This document shows, one piece after another, positions 1 to 6,767 of a DNA stretch of 11,194 nt. Position numbers and translations under genes: made by a program. Positions within the stretch are counted from its first letter, which is position 1. Each line of letters starts with the position of its first letter. The notes below the pieces were generated by a model. It was not told the origin of the DNA. It saw only the letters and a program-made list of their open reading frames with translations, and ran no database searches. The stretch comes from Dehalococcoidales bacterium (GTDB lineage: Bacteria > Chloroflexota > Dehalococcoidia > Dehalococcoidales > RBG-16-60-22), in NCBI GenBank assembly GCA_030628245.1, contig DAOVRI010000046.1, positions 1 to 11,194 on the forward strand, given 5' to 3'.

Positions 1-3000
1 CCCCAGTGCCAGATAACACCTACCTGGTGTACCTTGCGGCCGTTCATCTGGAACGGCTTGAATCGTTTGGTTACCAGCGCTACCACATTGACCTTTCCGC
101 GGGCTGATTCCACGATGACCTTCTCGCCATTGGCAATGCCTTTCTCGGCTGCCAACTCCTCGCTCATTTCACAGAATGGTTCGGGTTGCGCCTCTATCAC
201 CCACGGCATGTTTCGGGTCATCTGACCGCCCTGCCAGTGCTCGCTGACACGGTAGGTCGAGCAGACAATCGGGTATTTATCCGGCGTACCCTGTTCGTCG
301 GGTCGCCATATTTTAAAAGCGGGACTACTCTTCTGTTTGGACATGACGTTATCTACCGGCGTCTCCCAGGGCTCATAGTGCTCGGGCAGCGGGCCTTCCG
401 CCATGCCGGGACCGAAGAAGCGGGAGTGTCCTTCCGGTTTCATGATGAAGGGATAGTACCCGCCCTGGTTCATGGGTGGGGCGCCACCGTCGGGGACATC
501 ACCGTCCCAGCCACCCTTATCCCCTTTGACCGGATTCCACTTGATAACCGGTTGCTCGTTATCCCAGGGGTTGCCATCCAGGTCAACCGAGGCACGATTG
601 TAGATGATGCGCCGGTTTACCGGCCAGGCCCAGGCCCACTTCTGATGGAGACCGATATTGAACGGGCCGTCATCCAGGTTGCGCCGGCTGGCCCGGTTGC
701 CGGGTATCGGGGCGTCGGGTTCCGCATCCGGTTCTACATAGCTGTTGCAGTAGAGCCAGTTTCCGGATGAAGTCGTGCCGTCGTCTTTAAGCTTACTGAA
801 GCTGGCTACCAGCTTATTGGTGGCCAGGTCGTAGCCGTTGATTTCCTTGGCTACGGCGCGGACATCCGGGTGGTCGGCGCCGTAATTCCAGTCGAGTTTG
901 CTCAGGGACCCGGCGCTGGGTCCGCCCTCATCGGCATAGAGCTTCATAAGCCTCCTGGCGAGCTGGTCCAGCATCCAGAGATCATCCTCGGAATCTCCGG
1001 GGCCATCGGCGGCTTTATAGCGCCACTGCATCCAGCGACTGCTGTTGGTAACACTGCCCTCTTTCTCCCAGGAGTTCTTGGCGGGGAGGAGGAAGACCTC
1101 GGTCTTGATATTGGCCGTATCGGCTCCGGGGCGTTTCCAGAAGTTGGCCGTCTCGGTTTGCCAGATATCGGTAACCACCATCCAGTCCAGTTTGTCCATG
1201 GCGGCCCGCTCCAGGTTGGCGTTGGGCCCGCCGACGGCCGGGTTCTGTCCCCAGACCATCAGCCCCTTGATAACACCGTTGTACATGGCTTCGAAGAGAG
1301 AGACGTGAGAGTAGTTCGTAGCCTTGCCGGTATCGGCGTTGTACTCAATCTTGGGCAGGTAATGGTAGCCGAAATCGTTGTCCTTGGTAGCGTTCTTGCC
1401 GTACCATGCCTTGAGCAGGCTGACTATATACTTGGGAGTGTGCTGCCACCAGTTAAGGCTGTTCTTATCGTTGCATACTGGGGTGACTCGTCCGACATAC
1501 TTCTCCAGGGACGTGTCCCTGTCCTGGAATACCGGCAGGTAGCCGGGCAGGATGTGGAAGAGCAGGCAGTGGTCGGTAGACCCCTGCACATTGGACTCGC
1601 CCCTCATGGCATTGATGCCGCCTCCGGCAACCCCTATATTGGCCAGCAGAAGCTGCAATATAGTGTAGGAGCGGATATTCTGGGTACCGTAGGTGTGCTG
1701 GGTGGTGCCCATGGCGTAGAGTATGGTACCTGATTTTCCTTTTCTGCCGCTGGCGGCGAAGGTCTGGCAGACCTGCAGGAACTCCTCCACGGGCGTACCG
1801 CAGATGGCATTCACCGTCTCCAGGGTATAACGGGCAAAGTGCTTCTTCATAATCTGGTAGACGCAGTTGGGGTCTTTAAGGTCTTTGTCTTTCAGGGGTA
1901 CGCCATCCGCATCCATCTGGAAGTTCCAGCTGGACGGGATTTTTTGCCAGTTGAAGAGCTTAACGCCTTTATTGGTTCTGTTATAGGTTCTGTTCGCATT
2001 GTCCGTTTCGTTGGCGCCACCGATATAATCGGAAAACAGCCCGTCAAGCTCGGCGGGCCCCTTGTAATCGGGATTAACAAGATAAGCGGCATTGGTGTAC
2101 TCGGTGATATAGGTCAGGTTGTAGTTGCCGGGGTTTTTCTCAATATCATCAAGGATGTACTTAATCATGCCGCTGATGAAAGCGATATCCGTTCCCGACC
2201 TCAGCGGAGCATAGATATTCGCCCTGGCCGAGGTCCGGGTAAAGCGAGGGTCGACACTGATGAGTTTGGCTCCCCTGTCTTTGGCTTTGGTGATATGCCC
2301 GAAAGCGGCCGGGTGGTTTTCCGCAGGATTTGAGCCGATGGCCATGATAACATCACTGTTGGCGATGTCATTCCAGTGATTGGTCATGGCACCTCGGCCG
2401 AACGTTTCCGCCAAACTGGCGACAGTGGCGGAATGTCAGATGCGGGCGTGATGTTCGAGGTAGACGACACCCAACGCCCGGGTCAGCTTGGCAAGCAGGT
2501 AGCACTCTTCGTTGTCCAGGGCCGAGCCGCCCAGGTTGGCGATAGCCTCGGTGCGGTTGACGATATTGCCCTGGCTGTCCCTCTCGATGAAAGAAGCGTC
2601 TCTGGTGTCCTTTAACCGGCGGGCAATCGTGTCCAGCGTCCAGTTCCAGTCTTTCTCTTGCCAGTCGGCAGCGCCGGGTGCGCGGTAAAGAACCTTGTTC
2701 AGGCGCCAGGGGTTGTCGGCGGACAGCTGGCGCATCGAAGCCCCCTTGGCGCAGGCAGCGCCACGGTTGACGGGATGGTCAGGGTCTCCTTCGATATTGA
2801 CCACCTTGCCGTCCTGGGCCTCGACGATAAAGCCGCAGCCCGAGCCGTCATAAGGGCAAATGGTAGGAGTTTCTCCGCGCTTTTTCTTGAGGGGAATACG
2901 CTTAATGGGTGACGCCAAGGCGGCGCCATCACTGAGCGCACCGAGCAGAAAAACTCCACCTATTCCTGCCCCAGAGGCTTTGAGGAAATCTCTTCGGCTT

Positions 3001-3008
3001 AGCTCCAT
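1..3008 (-). CDS. fdnG: Formate dehydrogenase-N type catalytic subunit, selenocysteine-containing, Tat-exported (C-terminus cut by window edge)
   Basis: Molybdopterin oxidoreductase that oxidises formate to CO2 and passes electrons to an iron-sulfur partner, which should lie beyond the left edge. The N-terminus has a twin-arginine signal (SRRDFLK, residues 4-10, then a hydrophobic stretch), so it works outside the cytoplasm. An iron-sulfur region follows: C51, D54, C58, C86 and K88. I translated the frame through the TGA at 2438-2436: ARI-U-HSATVASLAETFGRGAMTNHW matches the active-site region of E. coli FdnG, with Sec191 followed by the catalytic His. No other stop occurs in the remaining 811 codons to position 3. 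The 1002 visible codons are close to the family length of about 1000, so only a short C-terminal piece is missing. The start has a strong Shine-Dalgarno (AAGGAGG, 4 nt away). D54 replaces the usual second cluster Cys. The gene symbol follows the E. coli orthologue type; close relatives may be called fdhA or fdoG. Confidence 0.93.
2406..2438 (-). promoter_or_regulatory. Selenocysteine UGA codon with adjacent SECIS-like hairpin
   Basis: The UGA occupies 2438-2436. Two nucleotides after it begins an 8-bp perfect inverted repeat, UUCCGCCA (2433-2426) with UGGCGGAA (2413-2406). Inside it CUG pairs with CAG around a UCGC loop, with two unpaired U on the 3' side. Bacterial selenocysteine insertion needs a hairpin within the coding region directly 3' of UGA, recognised by SelB, and a bulged U near the apical loop is typical. 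The position fits. The loop sits slightly nearer the UGA than I recall for E. coli fdhF, so the exact SelB contacts are uncertain. Confidence 0.85.
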
Positions 3009-3084
3009 AATTCCTCCTTGTGCAGTTTGTATATTAAATTATTTAGTTTTCATCTCCTTTAAGGTGGGACTTTAGAACACAGGA

Positions 3085-3116
3085 AAAGAGTCTCCTCACC
3101 CCGGCCGAGACTCTTT
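3085..3116 (-). terminator. Terminator-like hairpin in the formate dehydrogenase leader
   Basis: A perfect 10-bp inverted repeat, AAAGAGTCTC (3085-3094) and GAGACTCTTT (3107-3116), has a 12-nt spacer. Read on the minus strand the stem runs into four U and then CC, a short U-tract, so termination would be inefficient. It lies between the predicted promoter and the formate dehydrogenase start. It may be a leader attenuator, a stabilising 5' structure, or a terminator for read-through from the cupin genes. Confidence 0.5.
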
Positions 3117-3149
3117 ACGCAGGCATCCTATAATCTCATTTCCATGCGT

Positions 3150-3179
3150 AGTATACCCTAAAGATATAGTACCTGTCAA
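3150..3179 (-). promoter_or_regulatory. Probable sigma70-type promoter of the formate dehydrogenase gene
   Basis: On the minus strand, TTGACA (3179-3174) and TATACT (3155-3150) are separated by 18 nt: a perfect -35 and a 5/6 -10. AT-rich sequence lies upstream. Predicted transcription starts near 3143, giving a leader of about 135 nt that includes the hairpin at 3116-3085. The dyad ATGCT-caatc-AGCAT at 3179-3193 touches the -35 box and could be an operator. Confidence 0.7.
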
Positions 3180-3299
3180 TGCTCAATCAGCATGAATACA
3201 TATTAATATATTAGTATCAGGATAATTAAGGCAGAAACAGGGTTTCATCTTCAATGCCGAGTTCTTTCAACGCCTCACGGTACAATATTGATAAAGACG

Positions 3300-3416
3300 A
3301 TGCTGGACCCCAATACGGTGGGCGACTGGACGGCTTACATACCGCCGGAATACCCGGATTACGCCAAAGACGGCGACTACGTGCCGCCGTCTTACGGCAA
3401 GGAAGAGAAGCTTTAA
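3300..3416 (+). pseudogene. Orphan small ORF, possible remnant of a gene C-terminus
   Basis: The frame encodes 38 residues from ATG (MLDPNTVGDWTAYIPPEYPD..., ending GKEEKL). It is open further back to 3207 without another good start. No Shine-Dalgarno precedes the ATG (ATAAAGACG). The composition (Pro/Tyr/Asp-rich, charged end) looks like real coding sequence, and its codons resemble those of neighbouring genes, unlike the shadow frames here. The short length, lack of a ribosome-binding site and abrupt upstream stop suggest the surviving tail of a decayed gene. A genuine small protein cannot be excluded. I do not recognise the family. Confidence 0.3.
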
Positions 3417-3431
3417 GATACTCCCCTATTA

Positions 3432-3923
3432 TTACTTCTCTCGGACGTAGTCGCCACCCAACCCCACCGTAAAATGGAATATCGGCCTTTCCACCCTCCG
3501 CACGATAAGAGGACAGTGCGTCATGCCCGCCGGGATATAGGCTAGAAAGCTCTTAGTCATGACATGCTTTTCACCGTCCAGCCACAGCTCCACCTCACCG
3601 CACAAATCCTTCGGGTTTTCAAAGTCGGTGCCGAAAAACGTGATTACTTCCGTAAAATCATGGGTGTGCGCCTCCGCGGCGGGTTGTTCCGAGGCGCAGT
3701 CCGGCCATATCCAGACGCTTTCCGAGTAGAAAGCCCCGGGAATAACATCCCCGTCCAGCCACATCACGTGCGTCGGCGTGACGTGCCCGGATTCCGGCTT
3801 CCTGCCGATACCGCTCTGCTCGCCGGGAAACAGCTTATCCGCCTTGACGTCGGTAATGATATATTTGCTTGTTTTCAATTTGCCCACCTTCAATTCCCCC
3901 TCTCTGTTTATCCGGTACGGCAT
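3432..3923 (-). CDS. Single-domain cupin protein
   Basis: A 163-residue cytoplasmic protein without signal peptide. Cupin motif 1 is seen at H86-T-H88-D-F-T-E92 and motif 2 at PAGMTH (residues 131-136), giving the standard 3-His/1-Glu metal site (H86, H88, E92, H136). It is a distant paralogue of each half of the upstream double-cupin: the stretch after motif 1 (GTDFENPKDLCGEVELWLDG) parallels GGDPERPQVLGGEITFYVGG there. Cupins of this kind include dioxygenases, isomerases and ligand sensors, so the substrate cannot be told. It lies 69 bp after the double-cupin gene on the same strand and is probably co-transcribed. The ribosome-binding site is weak, and a hairpin ends only 7 nt before the ATG, so its expression may be reduced relative to the first gene. 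Confidence 0.8.
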   Translation of the reverse strand: MPYRINREGELKVGKLKTSKYIITDVKADKLFPGEQSGIGRKPESGHVTPTHVMWLDGDVIPGAFYSESVWIWPDCASEQPAAEAHTHDFTEVITFFGTDFENPKDLCGEVELWLDGEKHVMTKSFLAYIPAGMTHCPLIVRRVERPIFHFTVGLGGDYVREK

Positions 3924-3930
3924 AAAAAGC

Positions 3931-3969
3931 TGCCCGGACCCTCCCGGTTGAACCGGAAAAGCCCGGGCA
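3931..3969 (-). terminator. Hairpin between the two cupin genes, attenuator-like
   Basis: On the minus strand TGCCCGG (3969-3963) pairs with CCGGGCA (3937-3931). Nested inside is a second hairpin, CCGGTT/AACCGG (3956-3944). The outer stem is followed by GC and five U, and the U-run touches the ATG of the second cupin gene. A purine-rich GGGAGGG that could serve as a distant Shine-Dalgarno lies in the enclosed loop. This could be a partial terminator or a structure masking the translation start. Confidence 0.45.
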
Positions 3970-3992
3970 CGTGAAAATCTTTCCAGAATGAT

Positions 3993-4928
3993 TTATTGTT
4001 CCAGGCGCTCACCCGGCCGGGCGAAAAAGCTGTCTCCCCAGCCTTCTGCCATGGTGCCGGCGCCGAGCATCATCGCCATCTCTATATGCGGCTTTCTTAC
4101 TTTATGCCAGTTCAGCGGGCCATGGCGCAGTCCTCTGGGAACATACATACCATAGCTGGTGTTAAATTGTAAAAGGTCACCGCCCATGCCGAACTCCATA
4201 TCTGCCCCCAGGTCTTCCGGATTATCAGGGTCGCCGCCAATGTGCAGGACAATTTCATCGTAATTTTTATGCAGCATCTCGGGGATACCAGGTTCTACCA
4301 CACCCCATATCCAGCCGAATTCAATATAGTAGTTGGCGACGTTTATCTGGGTGCGGCTCATGTACGTCATCGTGGGGCTCTGCCGACCCTTCTTAAAATT
4401 AGCCCCCGCCTCCCGCATGGGACTCCGTATCACGTACTGCTCGTAGTCGAACTTGTCCTTCTTTACCGGCAATCCCTTCTTGGGCTCGGCGATGCCACTC
4501 TGACCCCACCCCTTGAACGGGTCGCCCGTCCCCAGCATCATCGCCATCTCGATGTGCGGAAACTCAAACTTGTTCCATATCATCGGCCCGTGCGGCACTC
4601 CCGCCGGAATAAATACCCCCGTCGTCGTGTTGAACGTGATGGGCTGCCCGCCGACGTAAAACGTTATCTCGCCGCCGAGCACCTGGGGCCTTTCCGGGTC
4701 GCCGCCCCAGTGGATTACAATCTCGTCGTAGTCGTGCACGTGCTCATGGATATGGGGGTTCGGTTCCGGCATATCGTATATCCAGCCCAGCTCGATATAG
4801 TAGTTAGCCTCGGGCACCTGCTGGCTGCTCATGAAGGTCATCGTCGGACTCTGCCGTCCCTTGTAACCGGGGCCCGCCTCGTAAATGGGCTTCCTTACCG
4901 CATATTTCTCATATTGACTTTCAGCCAT
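3993..4928 (-). CDS. Double-cupin protein with internal domain duplication
   Basis: A 311-residue protein made of two tandem cupin domains, roughly residues 5-145 and 162-301, joined by a Lys-rich linker. Repeated markers are GRQSPTM (24-30 and 181-187), ANYYIE (41-46 and 198-203), GGDP (75-78 and 231-234) and HIEMAMMLG (125-133 and 281-289). The first domain has a full metal site: H63, H65, E69, H113. In the second the two motif-1 histidines become L219 and K221, with one His shifted to 220, while E225 and H269 remain; metal binding there is probably altered or lost. No signal peptide. The start has a strong Shine-Dalgarno (AAGGAGG) and a promoter 42 bp upstream. It leads a two-gene operon with the smaller cupin. 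Function unknown; bicupin oxygenases and binding proteins are both possible. Confidence 0.85.
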   Translation of the reverse strand: MAESQYEKYAVRKPIYEAGPGYKGRQSPTMTFMSSQQVPEANYYIELGWIYDMPEPNPHIHEHVHDYDEIVIHWGGDPERPQVLGGEITFYVGGQPITFNTTTGVFIPAGVPHGPMIWNKFEFPHIEMAMMLGTGDPFKGWGQSGIAEPKKGLPVKKDKFDYEQYVIRSPMREAGANFKKGRQSPTMTYMSRTQINVANYYIEFGWIWGVVEPGIPEMLHKNYDEIVLHIGGDPDNPEDLGADMEFGMGGDLLQFNTSYGMYVPRGLRHGPLNWHKVRKPHIEMAMMLGAGTMAEGWGDSFFARPGERLEQ

Positions 4929-4969
4929 GAAACATTATCCTCCTTGTATATTATCAGGGACTCGTGATT

Positions 4970-4999
4970 ATGATACTTTAATAATCGCAACCATGTCAA
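4970..4999 (-). promoter_or_regulatory. Probable promoter of the cupin operon
   Basis: Minus strand TTGACA (4999-4994), an 18-nt spacer, TATCAT (4975-4970): a perfect -35 and a 5/6 -10. It lies between the nitroreductase stop and the double-cupin start, so the cupin genes can be transcribed independently of the nitroreductase. No terminator hairpin is seen after the nitroreductase, so read-through is also possible. Confidence 0.65.
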
Positions 5000-5024
5000 A
5001 ATACTCCGGATTTTATAAAAGCCT

Positions 5025-5693
5025 CTAGTCAAAGCCGTAGAACTTCGCAACCTCGTCCAGCGGCTCTCTGGCGGTGCGGCTTTTATTTATCGGGTTATCC
5101 CAGTCGGGGTAGCCGATGGCGATTCCCAGCGCGATAAGCTTGTCCCCGGGTATGCCCAGCACCTTCCTGATGATATCCGGATAAACCACGGCCTGCGCCT
5201 GCGCTATTGTTCCCAGTCCGTAGCTGGTGGCCAGCAGCATGATGTTCTGCACCGCCGAGCCGCTGTCGTATAGCGACCAGACGTTAATGCCCCTGGACTG
5301 CTGAAAAATCGGCTTGCCGACGAGGAGATAAATACACGTCGACGCGCCGTAGTGCCGGAAATTCTCAAACTGATGGGCGTCCATCTCTTCTTTAGTCATT
5401 TCCTTACGGTCTTTAGGCTGCAAGGCGCGGATACGGGACATGTACGGTTCGGGATACTCATAGGGCCGGGCGACCTCGTTATAAGCTTCCTGCACGCCCT
5501 TTTTCACAAAGCCTTCCTCTATTTCCTCGAGCTTCTCACCGGTGGCTACGGCGAACTCCCAGGGCTGGGTATTGGCCCAGGACGGCGCGCGTAGCGCCTG
5601 CTCCATTATCTTTCTAACCATATCCAGCGGGACGGGGTCGGACTTAAAAGCCCGGTAACTCTTTCTCTCCTTGATGGCATCAACGACATCCAT
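5025..5693 (-). CDS. Nitroreductase-family FMN oxidoreductase
   Basis: A 222-residue protein of the usual length for this family, which uses FMN and NAD(P)H to reduce nitro groups, quinones or related substrates in the cytoplasm, normally as a homodimer. The N-terminal ERKSYRAF (residues 9-16) supplies the Arg and Ser residues that bind the FMN phosphate. RAPSWANTQPWEF (35-47) is the second flavin-binding motif. The C-terminal half has YGLGT and the LGIPGDKLIALGIAIGYP segment typical of the family. A strong Shine-Dalgarno (AAAGGAGG, 7 nt spacing) fixes the start. The gene is 96 bp upstream of the cupin operon on the same strand and diverges from the unknown gene at 5867. The substrate cannot be inferred. 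Confidence 0.9.
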   Translation of the reverse strand: MDVVDAIKERKSYRAFKSDPVPLDMVRKIMEQALRAPSWANTQPWEFAVATGEKLEEIEEGFVKKGVQEAYNEVARPYEYPEPYMSRIRALQPKDRKEMTKEEMDAHQFENFRHYGASTCIYLLVGKPIFQQSRGINVWSLYDSGSAVQNIMLLATSYGLGTIAQAQAVVYPDIIRKVLGIPGDKLIALGIAIGYPDWDNPINKSRTAREPLDEVAKFYGFD

Positions 5694-5738
5694 GTTTGGT
5701 CCTCCTTTACCGGTTTAGCTTATCCTGCTCCATATATA

Positions 5739-5768
5739 ATTATCGGCATTTTTAATTTGTGAAGTCAA
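5739..5768 (-). promoter_or_regulatory. Probable promoter of the nitroreductase gene
   Basis: Minus strand TTGACT (5768-5763), an 18-nt spacer, GATAAT (5744-5739), each 5/6 to consensus. The leader would be about 40 nt. It is back-to-back with the plus-strand promoter at 5806-5834 in a 173-bp divergent region, so a shared regulator is possible; I see no clear operator. Confidence 0.55.
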
Positions 5769-5805
5769 ACCGACCTTCTCCACCGCCACCATTACTATTG
5801 CGCTA

Positions 5806-5834
5806 TTGACACAACCAGACAAAGGACGTACCAT
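5806..5834 (+). promoter_or_regulatory. Possible promoter of the unknown gene at 5867
   Basis: TTGACA (5806-5811), a 17-nt spacer, TACCAT (5829-5834): perfect -35, 4/6 -10. Transcription would start near 5841, giving a short leader of about 26 nt. Confidence 0.45.
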
Positions 5835-5866
5835 ATATACACTAATCCAGCCAGGTAAACATAAAC

Positions 5867-6754
5867 GTGGGAATATTCAATCGAAACCAGCCGAATGATG
5901 TCCTGTTTCTTCAGCCGGTGCGCCTTACCAGCGAGAAAACGCCGAGAAGCAAGGTGAGGATGCTCTATTGCGATACCTCCGGCAAGGTCTATTCATCAAT
6001 GGTCAGTCGTTCGGTATACGAGCGCGCCCGGGATAACGCGGCCAGCATGGCACACCGCCGCAAGTCCTTTGCCACCATCGGCCTGGAGACCGGCCCCGGC
6101 CAGTTCGTCCCGGCGACTGTCGAGGTCGGCCAGAAAGAAGTATGGGCACTGGAACACATTCTGGAGCACGCTCTTAACAACGGCAGACTGCCGGACATAC
6201 TGAAAAAATACCTCAAGTCGATAATAAGGCTTAATGAATCCGAACGGGAAACCATCATTCTAGAGTACCGGAAGCGCCGGCGTCAGCCGTACCCGGAAGT
6301 TACACCCAAGGTACTGGAGAGGCTGCCGTATTATCAGGAACACGACATGGAAATTTCCATGCCCATTTATAAAGCCGAGTACGGGTATCCGCTTATCGTC
6401 CTGAAACGACTTCCGCCGGAAGAGCGGGTGCTGCATAATACCCGGAGACTGCTGATTCTGGACAGCGACGGCGACATGGCCGTAATCAAAGTGCCTACCA
6501 GATTAGTCCGCAAGATAGAAATAGAACTGACGGAGCATGGCGGGAAGAAACGCGGTAATACCTGCGTGCTTATCTCGCAGTATCCGGAGGGCTATGCCCC
6601 GAGCTACATGTCGATAAGCCACCAGCAGAAAAAAGCTCTGGATACGCTGACGAGATACTTCGAGGAGACCGGCAGCAGCAAACAACCCGTCTCGATAGCC
6701 GTGAAAACCGTGCTCACCAGGGCTAAAGACAGGGTATCTTCACCGGCCGGTTAG
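5867..6754 (+). CDS. Hypothetical protein, 295 residues, GTG start
   Basis: I do not recognise this protein. It is the only long frame here and its codon use is similar to the neighbours, so it is very likely real. It has no signal peptide or membrane segment and is probably cytoplasmic. It is rich in Lys, Arg and Glu, with basic patches (AHRRKS near residue 62, YRKRRRQP near 134). The middle has a charged helical stretch (about 90-135). The C-terminal half looks like alternating strands and ends in a helix and a basic tail. The start is GTG with only a weak AGGT ribosome-binding site, and the next Met is at residue 33, so a later start is possible. It diverges from the nitroreductase and converges with the antiporter, whose stop is 13 bp beyond its own. 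The basic patches would suit nucleic-acid binding, but that is a guess. Confidence 0.75.
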   Translation: MGIFNRNQPNDVLFLQPVRLTSEKTPRSKVRMLYCDTSGKVYSSMVSRSVYERARDNAASMAHRRKSFATIGLETGPGQFVPATVEVGQKEVWALEHILEHALNNGRLPDILKKYLKSIIRLNESERETIILEYRKRRRQPYPEVTPKVLERLPYYQEHDMEISMPIYKAEYGYPLIVLKRLPPEERVLHNTRRLLILDSDGDMAVIKVPTRLVRKIEIELTEHGGKKRGNTCVLISQYPEGYAPSYMSISHQQKKALDTLTRYFEETGSSKQPVSIAVKTVLTRAKDRVSSPAG

Positions 6755-6767
6755 ACAGGAAACCAGC

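Larger units (their letters stand above)
3009..3431. other. Intergenic region: formate dehydrogenase leader plus orphan ORF
   Basis: This 423-bp stretch holds no recognised gene. From the formate dehydrogenase start outward it contains the ribosome-binding site, about 75 bp of AT-rich leader, a 10-bp inverted repeat (3085-3116), a promoter (3150-3179), a small ATGCT/AGCAT dyad (3179-3193) overlapping the outer edge of the -35 box, AT-rich sequence (3196-3230), and a plus-strand open frame ending at 3416. The last lies 15 bp from the end of the convergent cupin gene. Confidence 0.7.

Noticed and set aside
870..1733. Long plus-strand open frames across 186-2333 (194, 287 and 164 residues)
   Set aside because: They are in antisense register with the formate dehydrogenase codons, have no family features, and the minus-strand translation matches FdnG throughout.
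2436..3008. A truncated formate dehydrogenase or pseudogene ending at the TGA at 2436-2438
   Set aside because: The residues around the TGA match the selenocysteine site, a hairpin follows, and the frame continues open to the window edge.
3254..3472. 72-residue plus-strand frame starting at 3254
   Set aside because: It is out of frame with the more protein-like 3300-3416 frame, overlaps the end of the cupin gene, and its translation is low-complexity Arg-rich.
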